A stretch of 64,000 bases of DNA, taken from assembly GCA_947311845.1 (NCBI GenBank), contig CAMZMU010000027.1:72768184-72832183 (forward strand), given 5' to 3'. Under the pieces are notes generated by a model. That model did no database searches, was not told the DNA's origin, and saw only the letters and a program-made list of their open reading frames with translations. Origin of the DNA: Poa pratensis (Eukaryota; Streptophyta; Magnoliopsida; Poales; Poaceae). The position numbers and the translations under genes were made by a program. This document shows, piece after piece, positions 42,518 to 54,935 of the stretch (positions are counted from its first letter, which is position 1; every line of letters begins with the position of its first letter).

Positions 42518-43109
42518 ACACATGCATAGCTAGCACCGTGCGTGTTTGTTCTTGATCGAGGTAGCCATGGTAGTAGGTGAAAAATGATGATGGTGGGGCC
42601 CGCATGCACTTGCCCGATAGACTCGGGTGAGATCACTATATCAGAGTAGAAAATAATACCCTACTGATCTAGCACGTCGAATAGAATATCATCGATCGGA
42701 TCTGGCACGTAAAGGTAGAAAATGACTTGACTTGATCGTGTTGGTACGCTCCGGCTCCACCATTGCGTCCATGCGTGTGGTGGATGCGAAGCTTGGCTAG
42801 CTCCGTGGAATCGCATAGCCAGATCGATCGATGATCATCGTACTGTGCATGATGTCGTAACTCCACTATAACTACTACTGTACGAATCGATCGGGAATAG
42901 AGAGAAAGAGTCTGTTAATCAGAAAGATTAATGTAATGATTAATTACTACTCCCTCCATTTTTAATATAAGATGTTTTAATATTTGTCCACATTCATATG
43001 TATACAAACGTTCTTGATCGTATTCTAGCGTTGATGTAGTGGAAAACATGTTATTTAATCCATGAATTAGCTATTTCTGGGTTACAAACAGGAATATCTA
43101 TAGTGTGTG
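42518..43109. other. BAHD upstream region; half of a MITE
   Basis: Nothing coding. A single mariner-MITE end (CTCCCTCCATTTTTAATATAAGATGTTTT, from 42952) has no matching opposite end and is probably truncated. Confidence 0.4.
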
Positions 43110-43121
43110 TGCAAGTTTAGT

Positions 43122-43285
43122 AAAAAAAAATGGGGATTGGAGGGTTAGACAGCCGTCCAATCAACTTTGATAGAAGAAATTCCGGTGAGTACACACGCAG
43201 GAGCGGGCGCTGGCACTCGAACTCGAGACCTCGCGGGCAGGGTGGTATCAACACCTCCTAGCCATTCGGGCTATGCCTTGGTTCT
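43122..43285 (-). mobile_element. tRNA-derived SINE (164 bp), 12-bp TSD
   Basis: TGCAAGTTTAGT flanks it at 43110-43121 and 43286-43297. On the - strand the head reads GCATAGCCCGAATGGCTAGGAGG (box A-like) and GAGTTCGAGTGCC (box B-like), the internal RNA polymerase III promoter. It ends in a run of nine Ts, as plant p-SINE/Au-type elements do. Confidence 0.85.
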
Positions 43286-43297
43286 TGCAAGTTTAGT

Positions 43298-44593
43298 CTA
43301 ATACCGGTCGGATTATATATTGTATGACCTAGTTCCGCACACAACGTACGAGACCACCCTCAGTTGAACCATGAGTCGACCGAGTTAATTGCCGATGGTT
43401 GGAGAAGCATATATTTCAGATGTAGGAGTTTCAGATTTTGTAAGGAGATCAGTTGCATCATGCTTTTAAAGCATTTTCTTCACTTGAAGTAGTTGGTAAG
43501 TCCACTTTGCTAGCTAGCTAGTTAGATAAGATAAAAAAACTGCCCGATATAGGTAGCTATGTTGTGTGTTTATGTTAAGGCAACTGCAAGTTTGGTCTAT
43601 TGATTATTTGCGGCGTCATTTGATGATGGGTCCATATATTTCAAGTTACACATTGCGCACATGGCTTGAAGAAATTAGTTGCAAGTCTTTTAGTCCACTC
43701 ACAAGTCGCTGTGGCTTCCCTAGTGAGGGCGTAGTAGGTTGTCTCCTGCAGCAGTCGCAGATAGTCAAGAAACGAAATTCAGCAACAACAACGTGTGGGC
43801 ATGACTTTGCAAGTTTAATAGATTCACTACTGAAACGGCCAGGTTGCCAAGTGTATCTGGGTGTTTGCCGAGTTCGATTTATCAAGCAATTGACAAACGC
43901 CTAGTATTTTTCTTCTTCTAAATTTCTGAAATTTCTGAAAAATTTAAATATTAATATTTATTAAAAAATTGTTAACATTCTTAAATTTGAATATTTAACT
44001 AGTATTTAGAAAACATTTAAAAATAGGCCTTTATTCTGCAGATTAAATTTTAAAATCAAATTTTGTAAATGTTTTGAAATTGAAAATTATTCAGATTTTA
44101 TAAAAATATTCATATCTAAAAATGATCAAAATTAAAAAATATTCAGATTTTTTTTCAAAAAGGTATTATATTAAAAAATTGTCCTGAATAAAAAATTAAT
44201 TTCCCAAAAAATATTCGGAATTTAAATTGTTTAGACATACAAAAATCTTGCTTTTATCTAAAAAGATAAACATTTATATGAGGAATGTTATTGTAAAAAT
44301 GTTAAGTTAAATGACATGTGTGCTTGCTTAACATTGATTGGAGGAGGAGGTTCATTTAATACGGCTGGGTTAAATGCTTGCGTTGCATTTATTGAGCATG
44401 ATTTCAGCAGGTGGGGGACCGTGTCTCTTATACCATGGAGATACGAAATTAGCATATAAAAAATACAATAAAGTGAGAGGCATACGATAGGGTGGAGCAA
44501 TCATGAGCGTGGGCTGCACGTGAAGGGGATGGTGAGATTTCGGGGGGGGGGGGGGGGGGGGGGTGCGTGCCGTGTGCCACATCGCATTTTCGG
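43298..44593. other. Intergenic, CACTA-like fragment and low-complexity sequence
   Basis: 43827-43885 (CACTACTGAAACGGCCAGGTTGCC...GTGTTTGCCGAG) resembles a CACTA terminus with its TTGCCGAG subterminal words, but no partner end was found. 43905-44280 is AT-rich degenerate sequence. 44542-44563 is a run of 22 Gs. Confidence 0.4.
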
Positions 44594-45119
44594 GCCAAAT
44601 AGCGAATAAAAACATATAGCCGACAATGGAGCTCGGGCTCCACGGAGCCTGTTATTTGAGAAATTCAAAACAACATGTCAAAGTTTCCAAGAAATTTGAG
44701 GAAAAGTTCTATATGTCGACAATGTTGTATTCCATCAACGTGTAAAACATCAACTCGAAACATTTTGTATTTTTAGCTGCACAAAAAGAATAAAATCTGA
44801 CATTAGAAGTAGCAAACAGTGTAAAAATTCAAACCTCCAAAATCTTCAATTTTTGTATTTTGATTTAAGTTTTTCACGTTTGTATAATGCAATGGCCTTG
44901 TTCCATGCAGTAGAATCATCTTATTTGCATTTGAGTTGTCCCCCCTTGTGATCTGTGCTAGCGCTAGGCCATGTGTCAGGTTGCCATAGCGGATCATCCA
45001 CATAGCGGGCCTACTTGTCATAAAATGGGATGAGGAAGCCCATCTGGACAATGACTTGACCTTTTACCTAAGTATTTTTCGCTGTGTTAGCCACAAGACG
45101 CTTACCTGTAGGTCCCATG
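44594..45119. repeat. Unclassified repeat, second copy of 18544-19700
   Basis: Related to the left copy but without its 0.7-kb insertion: CATTTGAG (44928-44935) runs directly into TTGTCC. The tail 45022-45060 is inverted relative to the left copy. Confidence 0.65.
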
Positions 45120-48100
45120 TGTGGGGACCCGGACTAGCTGTCCGAAATTACCTTGTGCCGACAACAGCAGCGATCCCATAATTAGTGTGTCGCTGAGCAC
45201 AATTAAACTGGTATCAAAAGAACATCCATAAATATCGAATAAATATACTTACTTGATTGAAATTATAAGCTTCCACAGATACTTGCAGCGGAAAAACACC
45301 AAATTGCGTGGGGCCCGAGTCATTTGCCATAACCCTACAGGCAGCTGACTGGGAGATGACCTAGTTTCGCACAGGCGTCGACGAACTTGTCATCTTGAAG
45401 AACCTCCTTCTCTTCTTAGTCTGGCAATATAAATAACCAGGGACAAAGCCTATGAGTACATTGCATGCACTCGCAAACCACCCGAAAAAGGTTGAAAACC
45501 TACATGCAACTAAGTCTGCAAAAACAGGGATAGCTTTAATCTAAGACTTAGTTTTTGTAAAAAAAGAAAATAACAATTTTCTCTTGTGGATATAGCATCT
45601 CTATATCCTTGTTGAAAACATTTTTAAAACAAAGGCGTGTTTTATAAACAAAACATTAGGATGGGTTTACCCATTTTCAATCGAGGTTGTCACCCCGTGA
45701 CAAACCAGTTTTCAAGAATACACGGTACCTCCCAGGTACTCTTTCTTTTCGAGAAACACCGTACCTCCCAGGTACTCTGCCATCTTTCTTTTCCTCCGGC
45801 TTTTCCAGAAACCACTTTGAAAACAAAACTGCCCGCACATCTAGTGCGGCCTTCCCAACCGTCCATGACCGAGGACTCGGCTATTCGAATAGATTTACAC
45901 TCTGCAGAGGTTGTGCACTTTCCCCACATCAAACGACTATTCCGCCGTGATCAGCCACGGTCCGTGATACAAGAGTATGCGGGGTTCGGATAATCGATCC
46001 AAGCTTTTCACTATGTCTACCCTAGTACAGGGATCTCCCAGTAGGTTTGTTCTCCCCGGCACCGTGTGAGCCACAACATAACATCATTCCCTTTTTCTCT
46101 CGCTCCACACCGCCAAGCCAGGAGACCCACCGTAATCGTCCGGCGCGGATCAGCCACATGTGTATTGCCTCGTGAAGACGGCAACCCGGCTTCGAGGATC
46201 CGAAGACCAAGGAGGAGTTTGAGAATACCCCGTACTAAAATAAACGAGCTTCCGGCTAAGCCCATCCCATTCCTAGGTAACGTGGTTGCACGGTTTAATT
46301 GTTCAGGCGGCAGCTAGAGTTGTACTTTGTTTTTCAAAAACATTGCTTTCTGCAGTTCCTCCCAGCAACACTTTCTTTAGCCAAAATATTTTTCTTCTGA
46401 AAGTTTCCACTTGGTTAGGGTTGCCCCTTCCCAGGTTTTTCCAACAAAACCTTTTTCTGAAAACAACTTTTTGAGGGGTTCCCAACCTACAGCTTTTAGA
46501 GAAGAAGTAGAAAACTAGGTTTGAAAATATGTTTTAATTTTCTTGATGGCGCCTCCAGTATAGGTGCCACAAGAGATTCTACTATAGATATCCTACCATA
46601 CTGGATACTTGTATAGAGTATAATTTTTAAACACAAAATGGTTGGCACATGCCACTTACAAAACATGCATTTGACAAAAAATAAAAATAAAATCCCTCCT
46701 TCTTCAGAAATCCTCTCCAATGGTCACTCTGACATCGTTATTTTCTAGCGTCGCAAAAAGGAAAAGAGGCAACACTCAGTACACAAGACAAGGCCACAAA
46801 TGCTACACAAACAAATAAAAAAACACAAGCACAACATTAGTCCGTCAAGAAATCAACTAAACGCGCTTTCCCAAAGCAGGGATACACTAGTCCCACTATC
46901 ACAGTTAAACTAACATCTAGTCAGAACATACACTTAACTAGTAGGAAGTTAAAAACTAAACAAGGAAACTTATATTAACAGAAACACTACCTATACAACA
47001 AGCTTAGGACAAATCATTAAATTATGCTGCAACAAAACAAACTAAAAGCATAAGCCAAATCTTAAAGTCATAAATTAAGCATCAACAATCCAAGCTTAAC
47101 TAGATGCTAACAAGTAATTTAACCAAACATGCAAATCAAATATGCCAATAACACAAGAGTAACATACTAACAGAAGACTAACATCACAATCATGCTAACA
47201 TAACAGAGCACGAAAATATGTTTACCATAAAGATAAACATTTTCCTAGTGCAGAAAATACTACAAACCAACAATAGTTCACCAAATATTCTCTGCAAGTC
47301 AAAACTTTTTACCAAGCTAGGCAAGATAGATAGCAAAAGTAGAACCTAGATAAAATGGATTTGCTCCAAAAATCCTCACATTAAAATTCACAAAATTCAC
47401 TAAATGCTCACTAGTGTGCTTTGGGAGAATGAATAGAAATTTTGTTCTAGGAATCATTTGCATGCAAGGCCAACATATATAAATAGGTAACCTCTCAGGT
47501 TATCCAGAGAATTTTAGTTTGAAATTTTTGGATCTATAGAACTCTAGATATTGATTTTTGAGTGAAAAAGACACATTTCAAAGGATTTAATGTAGGAAGC
47601 ATTACAAAGATTATTTGGATAAGAGACCTGCTCTACATGATTTAGAAAACACTTAGGAACATGAGGAAATTTAGATCTAGCCTTTTGCATGCACGTAGAT
47701 TAAATGGTGAATTAAAACCTAGAGAAGATCTGACAGGATTTACAAAACATAAAGTAGTTGACAGAAAAAAGAGAAATGGGCCAGATCTAAGCAGACCCGG
47801 GCAGCACAGTGCCGGATCCGGGAAGCGAAGGGTTAAGCGGCCATCGATCGGTGCGTCGACGGCCAGGATTAGATCCAGGCGCATTCAAAGGACGCCGTCG
47901 ATCTGGAAATCGACGGCTCCTGCTCGTCTTCTACCTCGCGATGCGCTGAACGGAGCAAAAAACCTAACGGTGGCGGTGAGCTCGCGTGGCTCGCCTAGGG
48001 GGCCTGAAAATCGATGGGAGTGTTGGAGGTTGATGCGGAGGGTCTATGCTGTCGATAAGTGGCTCCAGTTCTTGTCGGAAAAGTCCAGAACGTTGGCTGG

Positions 48101-50183
48101 CTCGAGGGCGCCCGCGTCGGGCTTGGAATGTCGACGGCGGCTACAGTCTCTCCTGGATGATAAATAGGCACAGAGAGTTAGATCTTGATGAATGGAAGAG
48201 TGAGGTGCAAGAATGGAGGGTAGACGTGAATGGTGGCGATGGCAATATCCTCGGCAAGCTCACGGCACCGAGATGAAAATCTCGTGTTTCTCGGTGGCAG
48301 AGGACGAGTGAGCTCGCCCTCGCTCTAGAGGTGGTAGAGCAGTGGTGTGGGAGTTGTTTGGACAAATAATGGGAACAGGAGACGGCCTATGGCCTTATAT
48401 CCACGAGGGTGTCGGTCGTGAGAGGCGCACGAGAGCGCGATTGGCTGCGCCGGGCGGTGGAGGAGCGTGTCCTCGCGCTGCAGCATGCTTTGGACACTAG
48501 CTTCTGGCCGAGGGCCATTGGATTGGGCAGAGCTAAGACGAGGTCATGTGTGCTCGCAAGGTTCTCGATTAAATGACCGAAAAGAAAAAGAGAGAGTAGA
48601 GGCAGAGCTAGGGCTAGGGTGTGGCGTGCGTGCAGGGCACGGATGCTGGTAAATCGAGACCGAGGACTAGCGTGGGGTGTGGAACGCGAGCGTGGCAAGG
48701 ACAGTGTGCTCGAAACCCATTGGGGTCGCTGCGGCGATTGGGTGCAGAAGAGGGAGAACATGGGTGTCTTTGAAGGTCTCAGGGTTGCAGGTGGGCGGCG
48801 AGGTGCATTGACTAGTCTCCCGCGTCAGAGGGACAAGAGATCGAGCAAGATCTCTTCTTGGAGGTTCCCGAGGCTGGCATGCAGTGGAGAGAGTGGAGGG
48901 GTTAGCCAGAGTCGATGAAAAGTGGTCCAGGGGGTGGTGAGGGTCCAGAACACGCCAAACTCCTCTACTTCCTCTCTCCCTCGAGTCTACAGTGCCAAGC
49001 CCTGCTAAAACGTGCCAAGGGAGCAACTAGGAGGGTTAGGGAGAGATTCAGCAGAGCTAGACCATGTTTTGAATTGAAAGAAGAAGATTAGACAAACATT
49101 TTTTCAGAATTCGCAAAGTTGATTAGGCAAGAAACCCAACCTGAAATAGTGATGTTTTAGGCACAAAAGGCTCGACAAACAGTTTGGGGGTGTGAGACAT
49201 GGTGTCAAGGATGGATGGTGTGGTGGTGGATTGACACATAGGCCAAGATTTCGAATAAACACAGGTGACAAAATGGTATTAATTACAGGAGCAAATGGTC
49301 ACTGTTTTGATTAGACCACAAAGTGAACATGGAAAGATAAGCAAATGAATTAAAAAGATTCAAAATTCAGCTTGGATAGCAATATAAGATGGAGTAGAAG
49401 AGATCTATGATGGTGCATTTCTAAATTGACCAATGTTAAAGATTTGGTGAGGCTCAAGATATGGTATCTTTTAACAGAGAAGAAGATAGGACAGAATTGG
49501 AATTTGAGATAATTTAAAGAATAAAAACTTGATACAAGCTAGTTTCTTGTCTTGCTACACACAAACACACTACAATCGCAAGGGTGATGAATTCAAGGCA
49601 AACAAGTCACATACACAAAAAGGAGCAGCCACACATACAAGTCAACACAAGTCAAACCACAAACATAAGGTAAGCAACGAATTTCAAAACATTCAACATA
49701 AATAAGGGATGTAGTGATCACACATAATCATGACAAGATGTTGTTAAGAGGTGCCCAACTCATGAATTTCTATTTTTCCAAAGGTTTATGCTATAGAAAA
49801 TATATGGGGCAATATATTTCCCACTTTTATTAATTTCAAAAGGAGTTGAAAATAGGAGTTTAAAATAAGAGTAATAAATACTTGCAAAATATATGGGCAT
49901 ATCTGAATATGGAGTTTGGCTAAAACTAGATTGGAAAAGATATATGGACTATTTCTCTTGTCATGACATGATCACAAAACTTATTTTATATCTAGGTTGA
50001 GTTTAAAAGATTGATACCTAGTGGTCAAACAACTCAAACAACAAGTCACACAAGGTCAAACAGAGGAATAGGAAGGAAAACACAATCATTAGTGAAGCAT
50101 GTCAAAAAGTTTTTGTTGGCCCAGAATTTTGGGTCTCTTACAACTAGGTTTTTTTTCTTAGCTCCAAAATTTGGGGTGTTACA
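45120..50183 (-). mobile_element. Solo LTR, 5,064 bp, TSD CCATG
   Basis: On the - strand it starts TGTAACACCCCAAATTTTGG and ends CCGGGTCCCCACA. The 5-bp sequence CCATG flanks it at 45115-45119 and 50184-50188. No primer-binding site, polypurine tract, coding domain or second LTR was seen, so it is a single LTR left by LTR-LTR recombination. Its size and terminus recall Triticeae LARD LTRs such as Sukkula (recall only). ORFs such as 47661-48167 inside it have no domain. A TATA-like TATATAAATAGG is at 47477-47488. Confidence 0.8.
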
Positions 50184-50188
50184 CCATG

Positions 50189-50862
50189 TGTAAAAGCACG
50201 AATTCTTTGATATATGCTTCTCATTACTTTTGGAAACTTAATTTGATCTGTAGATGCAATGTGTTCGCCATTTATTGTTGTGGATCAATGTAAGCTTCAG
50301 AAGGTCCAGCAATCTCACTAACGAAACGTTCAAACCAGTAAAATTTACATAACATGAAGTGATTATGGAGTATTTGAATAGTTTTTATGTTAATGGAATA
50401 ATAGGCTATCTAATTACTGCAACATCAATAATATGTTTTACTAATTAACCGGCGCTGTAAATATGCAAAAGTTTAGATAGTTTGACAGAAATATTTATAT
50501 GAAACTGTAAAAGCACGAATTCTTTGATATATGCTTCTCATTACTTTTGGGAACTTAATTTGATCTGTAGTCACGTGTATTTACAGCTACAATTGTCCTT
50601 TTCATTTTTCTAATATAAGCTCATTACTCTACATGCCCTGCAGTTTACCGATTGGAAATGTCTACTTTTGATAAGTTAAAGACCCTATTGCTCAATGAGT
50701 GGTGCGTGACAATTGACCTTGGCGCACTAATTTCCATTCTCCAACACTCGCCACTTCTTGAGAAACTTACTCTTCAACTTAATGAGGTACTTGAGTTCAA
50801 ATAGATAGTTTGCTTAGTTAAAGCTTTATGCGTTCATTTACCTTATTTTTGTTTACTTTAGA
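50189..50862 (+). pseudogene. Copy of F-box/LRR gene segment (intron, exon B, intron)
   Basis: 50189-50251 matches 27257-27320. The sequence then jumps at CTGTAG/CTGCAG to a match of 27001-27609, including the 27257-27320 part a second time. Exon B (CPTFDKL...EKLTLQLNE) is present at about 50644-50787 with a 1-bp deletion near its start (AAATGTCTAC for AAATGTCCTAC). The copy stops at the intron acceptor, where a CACTA element begins. Identity is very high by eye. Confidence 0.9.
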
Positions 50863-51386
50863 CACTAGTAGAAAAACGCTTATAGGTGAAATGTTATCAG
50901 TGGCGCACAAGCTTGCCCGTGCGCCATTGCTATTCTCTCTCTCGTTTTGGGGATTTGACAGAATATACCAGTGGCGCACGAAATTTTGGTGCGTCACAGG
51001 TAAAAAATTTACCTATGGCGCACCACTGCACGGTGCGCCACAGGTAAATTTTTTAGCTGTGGCGCACGGTGTTGTGCGCCGCAGGTAACTTTGCCTCGCA
51101 GCTAGTTTTTCCTCAGGTCGCATATGTGAAAAACTATCTGTGGCGCACTGGTATACAGGTGCGCCACAAGTAACCTGGGCCCCACCAGAGCACGGACCCG
51201 GCCGCCAGCAGCCTCTCTCTCTCTCTCTCTCCTCATCTTCTCTATCACTTCACGCACACTCCTCCCCGTCCACTCGCGAACCCTAGCCTCCTCCTCTCTT
51301 CTGCTGGGCGCCGCCCCCATGTCCAACACCTCCCTGTCCCCTTCTCTCCCCGCCGCCCAACCGCCTCGCCGCGTCCTCCTCCTTTC

Positions 51387-54300
51387 TGTAGTGCCCCGAC
51401 CCGACTGCTATACAGTGATGCTGTGTGTCACCGGTTAAGCGATACAACCGGAGATTACGGGTTTACCAATCCCCGGCCAAAACCTTTGGCAGGCGTTGCT
51501 GGGTACACCTCACTCCAGACAACGCAACACCCCGATTGATGCCTTAACACAGACACAACTATCAAAGCATAATAGTAAGATCAAGACTTGTGGAACAACT
51601 GGCACATCACAGACTCTACGACACAAATCATATAGTTCAACTCTTATACAGAGAAAGATAGCAAATGACAACCAGAGGTCACAGACCCAACATTACATCA
51701 AGCGGAAGCGAAATAGGTTGTTCTAAACAACAAGATCCAAAATAGGGCCTAAGAGGCCTACAGATAAACATCACAGCGCCAGCTGATCCGGGATGTCCCA
51801 AGCTGCCACCTGGGAACCCCAGACTACTCGTCGACGTCCACAAAGAACCCACCTTCGAGGTCGGTGAAGTCCTCCTCTGAAACAAAAGCAAAGACGTTGA
51901 GTTCGACGAACTCGCAAGATTAAGAGCTAATATATGCTCGATGATTGGCTTTCAAGGTTTTATGGCTGTTTTGCATAAAGCTGATTTTATTTCAGAAAAC
52001 ATAACACAAAGGCATCGACTATTCAGAGTATTTTAAAAAGAGGTAAGGAGTAACTCTTTTCTCTTGAATCACATTTCTCACCATTTACCACCATCATCAA
52101 CATTGTACCTGTTCATCAAAGGCACCTCCCCGAATCACCCTCGAGGAAGCTCACCTTACAATCTTGAAGTGGTACCTTTAGTACCCAGTTTTTAATCATT
52201 CCGTTAAAGTTATTCTATGATCTCTGAATGCGTCACCAAGTCGTCCATAACCGCGGACACGGCTTTTCGAAAAGATTTATCCCTGCAGGGGTGTACAATG
52301 TGAAAGTCGCAGGTTCCCGAGGGACCTCCCAGCTTCTTATCCATGCGTACCGTCCGGCCCATTGCCTAGCTCTTAGCTCTCTTCCGGGGAAAGCCGGCTG
52401 GGTGGGAGCGGCTACAACCTTTACCTCGCTTAAGACTAACCCAGTATCATCAGTGGCGGTAGGATAAGAGGTACCTTCTCGCACCCTGTCCCGCGGCCAC
52501 TTATTTTCCTGACACCACCATCCTCATCTCAGTCTTGGCCACCATCTTCAACGCACGCGCAAATGGAAAGCCAAACTAGAGGACCCTCGGCTAGTCCGCC
52601 ACAAGTTAGTCGGTCGACGAGGTTCCATATGCCCACGCATGGTTGCACGCTCAACTTGGCTCGTAGGCGAGAACTCGCACTTAGGCGGCGAGAACGAGAC
52701 AACCCACCACATCCCATGTGGCCTCTCATCCCCACCTTTAAGCATTTTATTATCCGTCACCACAATCTCTCCACCATCATTCTCATCTCAGCACCTGTTA
52801 CCAACATGAAGTAACCATAGTACTGCTATGCACTTAACTAAGCATGGCTAAGCATCAACATAGCATAGTAATTATCTCAGCCAACAATACAAACCTATGG
52901 ATATGGGAGGGAAAACAGGTATTGGCATCGGAACTTAATGCAACTATAGGATACTCTAAACCAGCAGAATTGACATTTAGAACCGCATGCAATATTATAG
53001 TGGAGAAAATATTTGCGGAAACATAGGATAAGATATGCTCAGAGGGGGGATTACGCTTGCCTTGATCAACGTGCTGGTAGTACGGATCCTCGGGGTATTG
53101 CGGAGTAACCCCGGTCGCTTGATCTATCGAGTCACAAAACAACGGAAGAGGAGACATCAATCACCACACATGGGTACCATGCAATGCACAACCACATGAT
53201 GGCATGACAGGTTTATGCACAGATTGAATCATTTAGTTTATCTAGCAAAATTAAATGGAGAGCCAAATAATTAGTGCAATTATTTGGAAGCAACCCCATA
53301 TTTAGCTTAATGACCACATTGTTCATCCATTATCACATTACCATAAAGTGGCTCAAATATGCATGAACATGGCATGATTAGATAGGTTTTGTTCTCTCGA
53401 TCATTTTGGTACCTCATTTGTAATTTTTCGAGTACCGATGAATAAATAGTGAATTAAATAATTATTTGAATTTAAATCCTTTTCACCAATTATCGATTGA
53501 CATCACGGAGAAAAGTTGTTGTCATGATGTGATCTTAGCATGGTTAGAACGCATTGGAGTTGCTGATCACTTTGATATATTGTACACCAAAATCGGAGGA
53601 ACCAAACAATAGTTATTGCATTTGTAAAACAAAAGAAAAGGGAAACTGAAAAAAAACTGTTTGGCCGGCCCACAGCCCGGTTGGGCCGGTTTACATGCCG
53701 GTCATGGGCCAGAGAGGTCCGGCCTGTGGCCCGGTCCAGGCCGGTTTCAGAACCGGGCAGCAGACAGAGGAGGCCGGCCTTCTGGCCGGTTGAGCCGGCC
53801 CAGAGGCCGGGTAGCGGCCCGTGAAGAACGGCACAGCGGCCGGTTTAGGCCGGTCTCGTGACCGGTCAAACGAGGAAAAAGAAAGAGGAAGGCGACGATG
53901 AACGCCGGCGACTGGCTCCGGCGAGCACGCGATTCAGCGCGAGAGGAGAGAGGGAAAAAGGCGCATTGACTCGAGGATCTCACCACGAACTCGTGGAAGA
54001 TGTCGGGGACGGCGGTGGCGCGACGGCGGCGGCGGAATCCCGCGGCGGGGATGCGGCGGTGGTCGGCGAGTTCACGGACGGCGCGGTCGATTCGCTGCGG
54101 CTCCGAGCGATTCCTCCGGCGTGGAGGTAGAGGCGAGCTAGGCGGAGCTTCCTGCGGTCTTCATTCGGCTCGGGAGCTCCTCAATCGCCGGGGAGACGGC
54201 GGCGCATCTCGACGGCCATGGCGGCTCGGTGCGGCTCGTGGGGAGAAGGGAAATGGAGAGGACGGGGCAGTGGAGTGGATAGGGCAAGCAGGTGGGGGCC

Positions 54301-54935
54301 TCGGGAGCTTGCTCTCCTGCAGGGAAGAGGGCAGAGGAGGGGGCAGAGGGTGCACGGCGCGTGCGGGTTCGGCGCAGCACGGCGACCTCGGTCGCTACAG
54401 GAAGAGGGGGAAACAGGTTTTACAATTAGGTCCCTGGAACTTTTGAAAGTATCACAGACAGATCCTTTTCAGTACTGGTTTCATTGTTTTCGAATTAATT
54501 GGGGCATTTAAATACCTCCAAAAATTATGCCAATTTTTGGGGAGTCCCTTTATATCAAATTGAAGTTCCCCTAATTTTTACAGATTATTTGAAAACCATT
54601 TGGTAGGGAAATAAAATAGAAATTGCCCACAGGCAATTTTGAGGTACTTGCTTTTTATTTTATTTTACAATTCAAAATAGTTTGTCAAAATTATCCTTGG
54701 AACTTTTGGAACTTTCTCGACAAATATGAGAAGACAAAGAATTTGCTTTTCAACCCGGGATGCTTCCACTGGTTTGGAATTTTGTTGAGACAAGCTTGGC
54801 ATTTGTTTGAAATGGTACCAAACAATTGCTCGCTTTAGTGATGAACAAGTTAACAAGGATGCCATGATGCAAGAGTGCAATGCAAAAGTGAAAATTTTAT
54901 ACAGATTTTCAGGTTCTCAGCATTGGGCTGTTACA
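51387..54935 (-). repeat. 3' LTR of the gypsy chromovirus (3,549 bp)
   Basis: In element orientation it starts TGTAACAGCCCAA and ends GGGGCACTACA. It differs from the other LTR at roughly 25-30 scattered positions by eye. A CCGG-rich array (GGCCGGTT words) lies at 53655-53875. Confidence 0.93.

Noticed and set aside
45206..45217. TGGTATCA as a possible primer-binding site inside 45120-50183
   Set aside because: Only eight bases match and it is in the wrong orientation relative to the LTR ends; not followed by GAGC.
47661..48918. Several 60-170 aa ORFs in the solo LTR
   Set aside because: No domain, no codon-like constraint, and they lie within an LTR.
50828..51088. 86-aa ORF over the CACTA left end
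   Set aside because: It starts in the F-box copy and runs through the CACTA terminus, so it is accidental.
53661..54511. 60-150 aa GC-rich ORFs in the gypsy LTR (also 62153-63050)
   Set aside because: Same frames occur in both LTRs and arise from the GC-rich array; no domain.
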